DNA from: Burkholderia sp. S171
Lineage (GTDB): Bacteria; Pseudomonadota; Gammaproteobacteria; Burkholderiales; Burkholderiaceae
NCBI RefSeq assembly: GCF_009766085.1
Contig: NZ_LMUF01000053.1
Location: 1-52,454, forward strand
Reading direction: 5' to 3'
DNA: 52,454 nt
Notes under the pieces: generated by a model
Databases searched by the model: none
What the model saw: the letters and a program-made list of their open reading frames with translations, nothing else
What the model was told of the DNA's origin: nothing
Translations under genes and position numbers: made by a program
Shown: positions 42,458 to 51,539 of the stretch, piece by piece
Layout of the letters: each line of letters opens with the position of its first letter
Position numbering within the stretch: position 1 is the stretch's first letter

Positions 42458-43471
42458 TTATGGAGCGTCGTTCAGATGACACGCGCTGACATGCTCGTTG
42501 GCGATGCGCGTCAAACGCGGCACTTCGGTCTTGCAACGCGGCATCGCGTGCGGACATCGCGGATGAAAATGGCAACCGGAGGGCGGCGAAAGCGGGCTTG
42601 GCATCTCGCCGCGAATGGCGGTGAAGTGCTTCTTGCGTGCGTCGATACGAGGAATTTCGGCCAGCAAGGTCTGGGTATACGGATGATTCGGATGCCGGAA
42701 TATTTCTTCCACGGGTGCGCTTTCCACCACCCGCCCGAGATACATGATCACCACGCGATCCGACAACTGCTCGACCACGCCCAGGTCGTGGCTGATGAAC
42801 AGGTACGTGAGATTGAGCTGTTCACGCAGGTCCATGAAGAGATTCAGGATCTGCGCTTGTATTGATACATCCAGGGCGGCGACCGCTTCATCGCAGACGA
42901 GCATGGATGGGTTGACCGCGAGCGCTCTTGCAATCCCGATGCGCTGCCGCTGACCGCCGCTGAACTCATGCGGATAACGATCGGCAAGCGACGGATCGAG
43001 GCCCGCGCGTTTTAATTGCTCCGCCACGTAGGTGTCGAGATCGGCGCGTTCAACCACGCCGTGAATGAGGGGTGCTTCGCCAACGATATCGCGAATGCGC
43101 CTTCTTGGATTCAGGCTCGAATACGGGTCCTGGAAGATCATCTGGATCGCCAGCCGCGCGGCGCGCAGCGCAGCCGGTGACATGGCCGCGCGGTCCTGTC
43201 CATCGACCAGCACGTCGCCTTCGGTCGGTGCGATGAGCCCCGAGACAATTCGGCCGAGTGTCGATTTTCCGCAGCCGGATTCGCCGACCAGCCCGACCAC
43301 TTCGCCCGGCGTGATCGCAAGATCGACATGTTCGACGGCGCGCGTGACCGCTTGCGCTGCAAGCACGTTACGCTCACGTAACCAGCGTGTTGCGGCGTTC
43401 TCGTCGCGTTCACCGAAGCGCTGGCTGACGCCGCGCAATTCGATGAGCGCGCGTGGTTTGATCTCGCTCAT
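42458..43471 (-). CDS. Dpp/Opp-type ABC transporter ATPase (OppF-like)
   Basis: 337-residue nucleotide-binding subunit. Walker A is GESGCGKST (63-71), the signature is FSGGQRQRIGIARAL, and Walker B is MLVCDEAVAALD. The C-terminal extension has the PxSPPSGCHFHPRCP cysteine motif of Opp/Dpp ATPases (possible 4Fe-4S ligands), ending ...HAMPRC. The D-E-A (instead of DEP) after Walker B is common in OppF. Its ATG overlaps the OppD-like stop by four bases. Confidence 0.92.
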   Translation of the reverse strand: MSEIKPRALIELRGVSQRFGERDENAATRWLRERNVLAAQAVTRAVEHVDLAITPGEVVGLVGESGCGKSTLGRIVSGLIAPTEGDVLVDGQDRAAMSPAALRAARLAIQMIFQDPYSSLNPRRRIRDIVGEAPLIHGVVERADLDTYVAEQLKRAGLDPSLADRYPHEFSGGQRQRIGIARALAVNPSMLVCDEAVAALDVSIQAQILNLFMDLREQLNLTYLFISHDLGVVEQLSDRVVIMYLGRVVESAPVEEIFRHPNHPYTQTLLAEIPRIDARKKHFTAIRGEMPSPLSPPSGCHFHPRCPHAMPRCKTEVPRLTRIANEHVSACHLNDAP

Positions 43472-44514
43472 GCGGTTGTCTCCGTACGGACATTGGCTTG
43501 CCGGCCGGGATGAAAACAGCGCACGAGATGCGTGCCATGCTCGGACGCTTGTGCGGCCGGCGAGGGGCCAAGTACCGGAGGCGTTGAGCAGACCGACGTG
43601 GCACGCATGCAGCGCGCAGCGAACCCACAGCCCGGCGGCAGCGAGCGCAGGTCGGGCGTGATGCCCGCAATCTGCGTGAGCCTTTTGCCGCGCGTATTGA
43701 GGCTCGGCAAACTGTCGATCAGACCCGCCGTGTACGGATGCTGCGGACGGTCGAGTACCGCATCCACGGTGCCCTGTTCAACGATCCGGCCCGCATACAT
43801 CACGGCGATGTCATCAGCGAGGCCCGCCACCACCGACAGGTCGTGCGTGATCCAGATCAGCGACGTGCCTTGCGTGCGCACGAGCGTTTGCACTTCGGAC
43901 AGAATCTGCGCCTGGATGGTGACATCGAGCGCGGTAGTGGGTTCATCGGCGATGATCAGGTCCGGCTTGTGCAGCATCGCAATCGCAATTGCTACACGCT
44001 GGCGCATCCCTCCTGATAGCTGATGCGGATACGCGCGCAGCCGTTCGTCGGGACTCGCAATGCCCATGGCCGCCAGCGCTTCGCTCGCCTGTTCGCGCGC
44101 GGCGCGTCGGCTGACGTCGCGATGCGCGCGCACCGCTTCAATCATCTGCGCGTCCACGCGCTGCACCGGATTGAGCGTGGACATGGGGTCCTGAAACACC
44201 ATCGCGATACGGCTGCCGCGCAGGCGTCGCATCTCCGCTTCGGGCAAGCCGACGAGGTTCTTGCCTTTGAACAGTATCTCGCCGCTGACCACGCGGCCGG
44301 GGGCATCAATGAGTCCCATGATCGAGAAGCCGGTCACGGATTTTCCCGATCCCGACTCGCCGACCAGACCCAGTACGCGCCCGCGAGCGAGCGTCAGTGA
44401 GACGTCTTCAACAGCGGGCAGTTCGCCTTCGCGGGTGAAGAAGCGCGTGCGCAGATGGCGGACTTCGAGCGTGTTGTCCGCGGTATGAAAATCATGGAAA
44501 GCAGCGTCGCTCAT
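43468..44514 (-). CDS. Dpp/Opp-type ABC transporter ATPase (OppD-like)
   Basis: 348-residue nucleotide-binding subunit with Walker A GESGSGKSV (52-60), signature LSGGMRQRVAIAIAML, Walker B LIIADEPTTALD and a C-terminal LPPGCGFAARCMRA cysteine segment as in OppD/DppD. It overlaps the permease gene upstream and the second ATPase downstream by four bases each, so the heterodimer is made in balance. Confidence 0.92.
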   Translation of the reverse strand: MSDAAFHDFHTADNTLEVRHLRTRFFTREGELPAVEDVSLTLARGRVLGLVGESGSGKSVTGFSIMGLIDAPGRVVSGEILFKGKNLVGLPEAEMRRLRGSRIAMVFQDPMSTLNPVQRVDAQMIEAVRAHRDVSRRAAREQASEALAAMGIASPDERLRAYPHQLSGGMRQRVAIAIAMLHKPDLIIADEPTTALDVTIQAQILSEVQTLVRTQGTSLIWITHDLSVVAGLADDIAVMYAGRIVEQGTVDAVLDRPQHPYTAGLIDSLPSLNTRGKRLTQIAGITPDLRSLPPGCGFAARCMRATSVCSTPPVLGPSPAAQASEHGTHLVRCFHPGRQANVRTETTA

Positions 44515-45446
44515 TTCACGAACCTCGGATTGAGCAATTCGCGCAGACGGTCGCCGACCATGTTGATCGACACCAGCATGGCGAGCAGCGCAAGACCCGG
44601 ATACACGCTGGTCCAGTATTCGCCCGAAAGCATGGTCTGGTAGCCGTTGGCAATCAGCAGTCCCAGCGAGGGTTCCGTGATCGGCACGCCGAGGCCCAGG
44701 AACGATAGCGTTGCTTCAAGCGTGATCGCGCGCGCGACTTGCAGTGTGCCGACCACGATCAGCGGCGGCAGGCAGTTCGGCAGGATGTGAACGAGCACGA
44801 TGCGCCAGTTGGGGATCGCGAGACTGCGCGCGGCTTCAACATATTCGCGTCGCGCTTCGACCAGTGCTTGCGCTCGCGCGGTGCGTGCGTAATACGCCCA
44901 TTCGATCAGCACCAGCGTGAGCACGACGTTGGTCACGCTCTTGCCCAGGAACGCGAGCAGCATCATGGCGACGAGGATGGACGGGAAGGCCAGCAGCAGG
45001 TCCACGAGCCGCATGATGAGGCTGTCGACCTTGCCTCCGGCGTAAGCCGCGACCAGGCCAAACACGGTGCCGACCACGCCCGCGATCACTGCCGAGCCAA
45101 GGCCCACTGACAGGCTCAGGCGCAGGCCGTAGAGCATCGCGGAATACAGGTCGCGGCCCTGACCGTCGGTGCCGAGCCAGTACGCATGCGTGCCGGCGCC
45201 GTTCATCGAACCGGGGGGGAGGCGGGCATCGAGTACGTCGAGTTGCAGCAGGTCGTATGGATTTTGCGGCGTGATCAGCGGCGCAAAAATGGCCGCAAGC
45301 ACCAGCAGTATTGCGACGATCAACGCAGCCATCGCCGCGGGAGAACGGCCAAAGTCCGAGACGAGCTGACGCCACGGCGACTGACGGCGTTTGAGCGCGC
45401 CGAGCACGGGCTTTTCCGTCTCGGGAACCAGCGGAGTCGTGCTCAT
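44511..45446 (-). CDS. Dpp/Opp-type ABC permease (OppC-like)
   Basis: 311-residue inner-membrane protein with about six helices. It opens with a hydrophilic N terminus and a first helix around LIVAILLVLAAIFAPLI, then HAYWLGTDGQGRDLYSAMLYGLRLSL, the OppC signature. The cytoplasmic coupling loop EAARSLAIPNWRIVLVHILPN is clear. The ATG at 45446 overlaps the stop of the OppB-like gene; the longer frame upstream runs antiparallel to nothing recognisable and is not used. Confidence 0.92.
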   Translation of the reverse strand: MSTTPLVPETEKPVLGALKRRQSPWRQLVSDFGRSPAAMAALIVAILLVLAAIFAPLITPQNPYDLLQLDVLDARLPPGSMNGAGTHAYWLGTDGQGRDLYSAMLYGLRLSLSVGLGSAVIAGVVGTVFGLVAAYAGGKVDSLIMRLVDLLLAFPSILVAMMLLAFLGKSVTNVVLTLVLIEWAYYARTARAQALVEARREYVEAARSLAIPNWRIVLVHILPNCLPPLIVVGTLQVARAITLEATLSFLGLGVPITEPSLGLLIANGYQTMLSGEYWTSVYPGLALLAMLVSINMVGDRLRELLNPRFVK

Positions 45447-46417
45447 CGCGCGCCCTCCAGCCGCACGCGCGGATCGAGGAACTTGTAGAGGATATCGACG
45501 AACAGGTTCAGCGAGACGAACATGCAGACGACCACGATCAGGTACGACAGGATCACTGGACGATCGAGCGCGTTGATGCTGTCGAGTATGAGCTTGCCCG
45601 CGCCCGGCCATGAGAACACGGTCTCGGTGACGACCGCGAACGCAATGGTCGAACCGAACTCCAGACCGATCACCGTGACAAGCGGAATCAGCGTATTGCG
45701 CAGGATATGAACCAGCACCACACGCGTGGGCGACAAACCCTTGGCGCGGGCAAAACGCACGTGTTCCATCGGCATGACTTCGCGTACACCGGCACTCGTG
45801 AGACGCAAGACCAGCGACACCTTGAAGAGCGACAGGTTCAGCGCGGGCAGGATCAGGTGACGCAGGCCATCGAGCGTGAGCCACGACCACTGGACACCGA
45901 ACAGGCTTGCAGTCGCTCCGCGTCCGCTGGCGGGCAGCCATCCGAGCTTCACGCTGAACAACATGATGAGCATCAGGCCGACCCAGAACGTAGGCAGGGA
46001 GAAGCCGACAATACTGCCTGTCATCAGCATCTTCGAGAGCGGATTGCGTGGATGCAGCCCAGCGAAAAGCCCCAGCGGAATACCGATCACCAGCGCTAGC
46101 AGCAGCGCCGAGACAGCGAGCTCCAGGGTTGCGGGAAGGCGTTGCAGGATCAGGCGGATCGCGGGCTCGTTATAAACGAAGCTGTTGCCTAGATCGCCAT
46201 GCATCGCACCGGCGAGGAACGCCAGATACTGTTTCCAGAGCGGCTGGTCGAGGCCGAGTTGAGCAATGATGCGCGCCCGGTCGACCTGATCGACGTCCTG
46301 TCCGATGAGAATATCAATCGGATTGCCGATCGCATGCAGGCCGATGAACACGATCAGCGTCATCAGCAGCACGACGAACGCCGCTTGCGCGATTCGGCGA
46401 ATGAGCCAGCCGCTCAT
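45443..46417 (-). CDS. Dpp/Opp-type ABC permease (OppB-like)
   Basis: 324-residue inner-membrane protein with about six helices. It begins MSGWLIRRIAQAAFVVLLMT, has GLDQPLWKQYLAFLAGAMHGDLGNSF and the coupling loop RFARAKGLSPTRVVLVHILRN, all standard for OppB/DppB. The ATG at 46417 overlaps the monooxygenase stop by four bases (ATGA). Confidence 0.92.
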   Translation of the reverse strand: MSGWLIRRIAQAAFVVLLMTLIVFIGLHAIGNPIDILIGQDVDQVDRARIIAQLGLDQPLWKQYLAFLAGAMHGDLGNSFVYNEPAIRLILQRLPATLELAVSALLLALVIGIPLGLFAGLHPRNPLSKMLMTGSIVGFSLPTFWVGLMLIMLFSVKLGWLPASGRGATASLFGVQWSWLTLDGLRHLILPALNLSLFKVSLVLRLTSAGVREVMPMEHVRFARAKGLSPTRVVLVHILRNTLIPLVTVIGLEFGSTIAFAVVTETVFSWPGAGKLILDSINALDRPVILSYLIVVVCMFVSLNLFVDILYKFLDPRVRLEGAR

Positions 46418-47889
46418 TGGTCCTCCGCATACTGGGGCGGCGCTTCGGCCGGTTGCCATTCGTCACCGTAGAGTTCCGGTTCGGCGTACGCTTCCAGCGC
46501 GGCGTAATGTTGCTCGACGTCCTCGCTATACAGCAAACTCGCAATGCCTTGCGCGAGCCGTTTTGCGCCCGTGCTGATCGCGGGAATGTCGCCGGAGACG
46601 GCGCCTTGTGAGAGCGACGCGGGATAGCAGAAGCAGTGGATGCGCGACAAGCCGGGGCAAACGCCGGGGGATTTTTCGAGGAATTCAAACGCGGGTCCGA
46701 CATCGGGCGAATCCGACAACTCGGCGTCTTCGTCGCCGTGTGGCGGCGTGTAGCGGTCGGCCCAGGTGCGGATATAGGCGCCAAACGCTGCGAATTCCGG
46801 GCGCGCGGACCAGTCGACCTTGAAGCCTGTGGAGACCACGAGGAAATCGGCCGCGAAGGTGCCTTTGGGCGTGTGGATCGAAAGACCATTCTCTGTGCTT
46901 TCAACCGATAACACTGGGCATCCAAGGTTAAAACGTGCGTTCGGATGACGCGATACCCGCAGCGTACTGCCACGCGGCGGGGGTACCTGCACGGTATTGA
47001 TGTAATGGCGGATCTTCCATTTCCATTCATCGGGCAGCGATTGATGACCGTGCGTGAGGCCCGGATTACCGGCGCCCTTGCCCTTGTTCACGCGTGGAAG
47101 GTCAGAACGCCTGATCAGCAGATCGACGCTCGCGGCACCTGCTTCGAGCGCCGTGGCAGCACTGTCCATGGCTGATGAACCGCCGCCGACCACGGCCACG
47201 CGTTTGCCGGCGAGAGTGGTGTAGTCGGTGGTATCCGATGAATGCGCCCAGCGATTACGCGGCAATCCTTCGACAAATCCCGGCAACGCTGGGCCGCCCA
47301 ATCCGTCGCGCCCGGTAGCGAGCACGACACGCCGCGCGTAGACATCGAAGCGACGATCAAACGTTCGTATGCTTAATACGACGAGACCATCGGCGCGTGG
47401 CGTCACGGCTTCAATAGTGTGACCGTTGCGGACATCGAGTGCGAGCGCGCGGCGATACCAGACCAGATATTGCATCCATTGCAGGCGTTCGATCTTGTCG
47501 AGCGCTTGCCATGCGAGCGTACCGAATTGAGCCTCGAACCATGCGCGGAAGGTCAGTGCAGGTAAGCCTAAAGCGGGTCCGGTAAGTTGCTTCGGAGACC
47601 GTAGTGTTTCCATGCGAGCGGTCGTGGCCCAAGGGCCCTCCAGTCCCTGCGGCGAGCGGTCAAAGATAACCGCCCGCACACCTAGCAACTTGAGCGCGGC
47701 GGACGCAGCCAACCCCGCCATGCCGCCGCCAATTACCGCTACGTCCAGCACGTCGCTGCCGTTGTGCGTCTTGCCGGGCACCCATTCGCGCGCGGGCAAT
47801 TCGAGCAGGGACAGGTCTTCCGCGAGGCGTGCTTCGAGCGCAGCGAGGCCAGTAGGGGGTATCGGTGATATGTTTTTGTCGAGGCTCAC
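46414..47889 (-). CDS. FAD/NAD(P)-binding flavoprotein monooxygenase-like protein
   Basis: 491-residue two-dinucleotide flavoprotein. The first Rossmann motif, VAVIGGGMAGL (GGGMAG at 54-59), should hold FAD and the second, VAVVGGGSSAMDSA (GGGSSA at 235-240), NADPH, the layout of class B monooxygenases. I do not see the FxGxxxHxxxW fingerprint; RWAHSSDTTDY stands near that place, so it may be a divergent oxygenase or an oxidase. A GTG at 47889 overlaps the LysR stop as GTGA and gives a natural N terminus; the frame upstream is antisense-like LysR sequence. It is second in the ten-gene unit and likely oxidises the imported compound. Confidence 0.82.
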   Translation of the reverse strand: MSLDKNISPIPPTGLAALEARLAEDLSLLELPAREWVPGKTHNGSDVLDVAVIGGGMAGLAASAALKLLGVRAVIFDRSPQGLEGPWATTARMETLRSPKQLTGPALGLPALTFRAWFEAQFGTLAWQALDKIERLQWMQYLVWYRRALALDVRNGHTIEAVTPRADGLVVLSIRTFDRRFDVYARRVVLATGRDGLGGPALPGFVEGLPRNRWAHSSDTTDYTTLAGKRVAVVGGGSSAMDSAATALEAGAASVDLLIRRSDLPRVNKGKGAGNPGLTHGHQSLPDEWKWKIRHYINTVQVPPPRGSTLRVSRHPNARFNLGCPVLSVESTENGLSIHTPKGTFAADFLVVSTGFKVDWSARPEFAAFGAYIRTWADRYTPPHGDEDAELSDSPDVGPAFEFLEKSPGVCPGLSRIHCFCYPASLSQGAVSGDIPAISTGAKRLAQGIASLLYSEDVEQHYAALEAYAEPELYGDEWQPAEAPPQYAEDQ

Positions 47890-48875
47890 GTGGCGGGCTC
47901 TTCGGTCGGATTGAGGATGTCGTCGGGCTCGCCGTAGAGCGCTTGAAGAATCGCGCTGTGCTGGCTCGCGTCGTGGAGGACGAAGTCGGGCAGGATCTCG
48001 GCGGCTGCAATCGCCAGCGCTTGCGCCGCGGCAAGAGTCGCTGCACTGGGTGGCCGGAACTCGGGCGTAATAACGCCGAACAGGAACGCGATGCGGATAT
48101 CGAGCGGACGGATCACCACGCCATCGACGGGCAGTCCAAGCGCCGTTACCGGCTCCAGCACGGCGAGCCCGAGTCCCGCGCGCACCGCGCCGAGCGCGTT
48201 CAGCGACGAGTTCGTTTCGATCACGCCGGCCGTGCGTACGCCCGCTTGCGCGAATGCCGAGTCGAGCCGTGGCCGCAGGCGGTAGGGATTCTGCATCGTC
48301 ACGAGACGACGGTTTGCAAAATCGCTCAAGGCGATGCGCGGCGCTTGCGCGAGTGGATCGTCTGCGTGCACGGCGGCAACGCATGCAGCCTCGCCGATCC
48401 AGTGCACGAGTACGCCACGATGTTCGAGCGGGAGGCTTGAGACACCCATATCGACGATGCCGCTCAGCACGGCATCAACGACTTGTTCGGGGGCGGCGCT
48501 ACGCAAATGCACGGACTCGAGCGGATGGCCCTCGTTGAGCAAGGCCAGCGCGCGAGGCACGAGCCCGGCGGCGAGCGCTGATGTGGCCGCGATGGTGAGC
48601 GGAGGCGGCGCTTGCCGTGCGATCTGCTCGGCGCGCAATTTCACCTGACGAAGGCTTGCGAGCGAGCGTTCGACGTCCTGGTAAAGCTCGGATGCCTCTC
48701 GTGTGGGCGCTACGCGTGGCCCGAAACGCTGGAACAGTGGATAACCGATCTCGGCTTCCAGCTCCTGGATCGAGCGCGATACCGCGGGTTGCGAGCGCCC
48801 GAGCAAACGCCCGGCGGCAGTGACGCTTCCGGCGGACATGACAGCGGCAAACGCTTCCAGTTGACGGATTTCCAT
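47886..48875 (-). CDS. LysR-family regulator heading the ten-gene operon
   Basis: 329-residue regulator beginning MEIRQLEAFAAVMSAGSVT, with QPAVSRSIQELEAEIG as recognition helix and an effector domain (about 90-300) with PVDGVVIRPLDIRIAF. An additional tail of about 25 residues ends in EEPAT. Unusually for LysR proteins it is transcribed in the same direction as its presumed targets and is translationally coupled to the first of them (GTGA). It is divergent from the alkylsulfatase gene, so it may control that gene as well; alkylsulfatases in Pseudomonas have a LysR partner (SdsB1). Confidence 0.9.
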   Translation of the reverse strand: MEIRQLEAFAAVMSAGSVTAAGRLLGRSQPAVSRSIQELEAEIGYPLFQRFGPRVAPTREASELYQDVERSLASLRQVKLRAEQIARQAPPPLTIAATSALAAGLVPRALALLNEGHPLESVHLRSAAPEQVVDAVLSGIVDMGVSSLPLEHRGVLVHWIGEAACVAAVHADDPLAQAPRIALSDFANRRLVTMQNPYRLRPRLDSAFAQAGVRTAGVIETNSSLNALGAVRAGLGLAVLEPVTALGLPVDGVVIRPLDIRIAFLFGVITPEFRPPSAATLAAAQALAIAAAEILPDFVLHDASQHSAILQALYGEPDDILNPTEEPAT

Positions 48876-49296
48876 GGGTACGGGCCGGCCGACCGGTTAG
48901 ATCGATGAATGCATAAAACGCATTCTTGCGCGTCCAGCATGTGAAATGCAAATGATCAAAAATGCTTTAGATAGTGCTCGATCGGGGAAGCGCGTCGCAG
49001 GACAGCGGGTCCAGGCCGGAACGCCGAGGCACGACAGACCGCGATGCTGCAAATGGGAAAACGTTCGCGCGAATAGTTGATCAATACAGCGCTATTAAAT
49101 TTTTCAGGAATTTCACCGGTGCATTGCACGCATTAGGCGAAACGACCGTAAATATCAAGAAAAAAATTTTCCGACAATCTCACCCAAACGCTGTGAAAAA
49201 CGATATTGGTCGAGACAGCTCTCAAGGCGTCCAAATGCACCTTATCAATCGCTTGATCAGGGATTGAATCACTTCGCCTTGTGCATGGAGACAACC

Positions 49297-49325
49297 TTGC
49301 AACTATTATTAGCGGTCGATAAAAA
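49297..49325 (+). promoter_or_regulatory. Candidate sigma-70 promoter for the alkylsulfatase
   Basis: TTGCAA (49297-49302) and TAAAAA (49320-49325) are 17 bases apart. Both elements are imperfect. Transcription from here would place the inverted repeat at 49334 just after the start site. Confidence 0.3.
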
Positions 49326-49333
49326 GCCATAAC

Positions 49334-49373
49334 CCATGCTTTCAATTACAAATAATTCTAATTGAAAGCATGG
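49334..49373. promoter_or_regulatory. Perfect 15-bp inverted repeat upstream of the alkylsulfatase gene
   Basis: CCATGCTTTCAATTA (49334-49348) and TAATTGAAAGCATGG (49359-49373) pair perfectly around a 10-base loop, 78 bases before the sulfatase ATG. There is no T-run after it, so it is not a standard terminator. It could be an operator for a dimeric regulator or a leader hairpin. Confidence 0.7.
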
Positions 49374-49451
49374 TTTGCAGGACTCGTTAATTACAAGTGC
49401 CTATCAGGCGATTTGCCATTAGGACAATCGGAAACCCAGGAGGTAATTCAT

Positions 49452-51506
49452 ATGTCCGACGAAAAAATACCGGCTTCCGCGAGCAAGCGTAGAGAGTTTC
49501 TCCGCGGTGTGGTTACAGTGGGCGTTGCATCAGGTTTAAGCGCAGTGGGTGGCGAGGCGCTGGCACAGGGAGCCTCGCCCACCATGCCCACCGGCATTGG
49601 ATCAAAACCCCCGACCAAAGCAACGCTGGAAGCGAATTCCGTTTATGCCAATCAATTAGCTTTCAACGACACCCAGGATTTCCAGGATGCGAGCCGTGGG
49701 TTGATCGCCACGTTGCCGAGTCCCGGCATTATTCCGAGTTCCAAGGGCGGCGCGGCGTGGGATTTGGGTCAATTCGCGTTTATTACCGGTGGTCCGGAGA
49801 ATAACGCTCCGGATTCCGTCAATCCCAGTCTTTGGCGAAATGCCAAGCTGAACATGAATCACGGTTTGTTCGAAGTGGTTGACGGTATCTGGCAGGTCCG
49901 GGGTTACGACCTTTCGGTGATGAGTATTATCCGCGGGGATACCGGCTGGATTGTCGTTGATCCTTTGATGACAGCGGATGTATCGGTTGTAGTTTGGAAG
50001 CAATTGGTCATACCGCATCTTGGTGACCGGCCGATTACCCACGTTATATATACGCACAGCCATGCAGATCATTACGGCGGCATACGCGGTATTGTTGACG
50101 AAGCCGATTTAAAGGCAGGCAAGGTAAAGATATACGCTCCGGCTGGATTCACGGAGGCCGCGGTGGGGGAAAACGTCATCGCGGGTAACGCGATGAGCCG
50201 GCGGGCCGCGTACATGTACGGCAATTTGCTGCCGCGGGGCGTGGACGGGGTAGTCGACGCGGGTCTGGGCAAAACCACGTCCGTAGGCGCGATCACGCTG
50301 CTGGTACCGACGGACTTTGCCACCGAGACGGGTCAGAAGCTGACCATGGATGGCGTTGAAATGACGGTGATCATGGCGCCGGAATCCGAAGCGCCGTCGG
50401 AGTTCATGTTCTACATTCCGAAATACAAGGCGTTTTGCGCCGCCGAGGATGCGACTCACACGCTGCACAACCTTTACACGTTGCGCGGTGCAAAAGTACG
50501 TGATGCCTTGTTGTGGTCGAAGTATCTTCAGGCGGCCATTGATATGTTCGGCAGCGACATGCAAGTCCTGTTCGCTTCGCACTATTGGCCGACGTGGGGA
50601 AACGAGCGGATCATTGCATTCCTGAGAGCGCAGCGCGACATGTACCGGTATTTGCATGACCAGACCATGCGCCTGGCCAATACGGGCTACACGCCTCTTG
50701 AGATAGGGGAGATGCTGCGCTTGCCTGACACCTTGGCAAAACAGTGGTATTGCCGCAGTTACTACGGCACGGTTTTCCATGATGTGGTCGCGCAATACAA
50801 CTTGCGTCTGGGATTTTTCGACGGCGTGCCTGCGAATCTTCACAGATTGCCGCCGGTTGAAAACGGCAAGCGTTACGTGGAGTTCATGGGCGGCTCAGAC
50901 GCTGTGCTGAAGAAGGCGCAGAAATATTACGACAAAGGCGAATACCGCTGGGTCGCGGAGGTGGTGAACCACGTTGTATTTGCCGATCCGAAAAACGTCC
51001 CTGCGAAGCACATGCTGGCGGATGCATATGAACAGCTCGGTTATCAGGCGGAATCATCGAGCTGGCGCAATTTCTATTTGACGGGTGCTATGGAGTTGCG
51101 TAACGGTGTACATAAGGTTCCGTTTGGCAGTTCGCAAAGTCCTGACACCATCAAGGCAATGCCGCTGGAGATGTTCCTGGATTACCAGGGCGTTCGCCTG
51201 AATGCGGATAGGGCTGCGGGAAAAACGATCTCGTTCAACTTCATCATGACTGACACGAAGGAGAGCTACGTGGTTGGTGTAGAGAATTCCGCGCTGCACT
51301 ATTCGAAGGGCAGGACCTCGGATACGGCCGATGCATCCGTGACCATGGCGCGTACTGATCTTAATGAAGTCATGATGGGTAACACGACAATGGAGAAACA
51401 GATTATTGCGGGCAAGGCGAAGATCACGGGTAACACGCAGAAGCTGGGTGAATTTGTGTCCTGGCTTGATAACTTCGATTTCTGGTTCAACATCGTGACG
51501 CCTTGA
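49452..51506 (+). CDS. SdsA1-type linear alkylsulfatase, Tat-exported
   Basis: 684-residue secreted metallo-beta-lactamase-fold sulfatase that hydrolyses primary alkyl sulfates to alcohol and sulfate. A Tat signal (SKRREFLRG at 11-19, cut after about A38) leads the protein. Zinc ligands fall at H202, H204, D206, H207 (THSHADHYGG), E313, E332 (CAAEDATHT) and H377 (FASHYWP); the spacing equals that of Pseudomonas SdsA1 (H169, H171, D173, H174, E280, E299, H344). A helical dimerisation domain and a C-terminal SCP2-like alkyl-chain domain (about 555-684) follow. AGGAGGT precedes the ATG. The frame extends upstream to 49362 without a start signal. Codon use is more AT-rich than in neighbours, hinting at transfer. 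Confidence 0.92.
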   Translation: MSDEKIPASASKRREFLRGVVTVGVASGLSAVGGEALAQGASPTMPTGIGSKPPTKATLEANSVYANQLAFNDTQDFQDASRGLIATLPSPGIIPSSKGGAAWDLGQFAFITGGPENNAPDSVNPSLWRNAKLNMNHGLFEVVDGIWQVRGYDLSVMSIIRGDTGWIVVDPLMTADVSVVVWKQLVIPHLGDRPITHVIYTHSHADHYGGIRGIVDEADLKAGKVKIYAPAGFTEAAVGENVIAGNAMSRRAAYMYGNLLPRGVDGVVDAGLGKTTSVGAITLLVPTDFATETGQKLTMDGVEMTVIMAPESEAPSEFMFYIPKYKAFCAAEDATHTLHNLYTLRGAKVRDALLWSKYLQAAIDMFGSDMQVLFASHYWPTWGNERIIAFLRAQRDMYRYLHDQTMRLANTGYTPLEIGEMLRLPDTLAKQWYCRSYYGTVFHDVVAQYNLRLGFFDGVPANLHRLPPVENGKRYVEFMGGSDAVLKKAQKYYDKGEYRWVAEVVNHVVFADPKNVPAKHMLADAYEQLGYQAESSSWRNFYLTGAMELRNGVHKVPFGSSQSPDTIKAMPLEMFLDYQGVRLNADRAAGKTISFNFIMTDTKESYVVGVENSALHYSKGRTSDTADASVTMARTDLNEVMMGNTTMEKQIIAGKAKITGNTQKLGEFVSWLDNFDFWFNIVTP

Positions 51507-51539
51507 GGGCTACGCGGCGCTTGCAAAGGAATTAAGACA

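Larger units (their letters stand above)
48876..49451. other. AT-rich divergent control region between LysR and alkylsulfatase genes
   Basis: 576 bases with no gene and clearly lower GC than its surroundings, especially 49070-49400. The LysR promoter should lie near 48880-48970. On the sulfatase side a sigma-70-like element (49297-49325), a perfect 15-bp inverted repeat (49334-49373) and AGGAGGT at about 49438-49444 follow in order. An A/T run lies near 49155-49175. Confidence 0.6.

Noticed and set aside
45447..45941. N-terminal extension of the OppC-like permease
   Set aside because: It is antisense-like out-of-frame sequence of the OppB gene; the ATG at 45446 overlaps the preceding stop and aligns with family starts.
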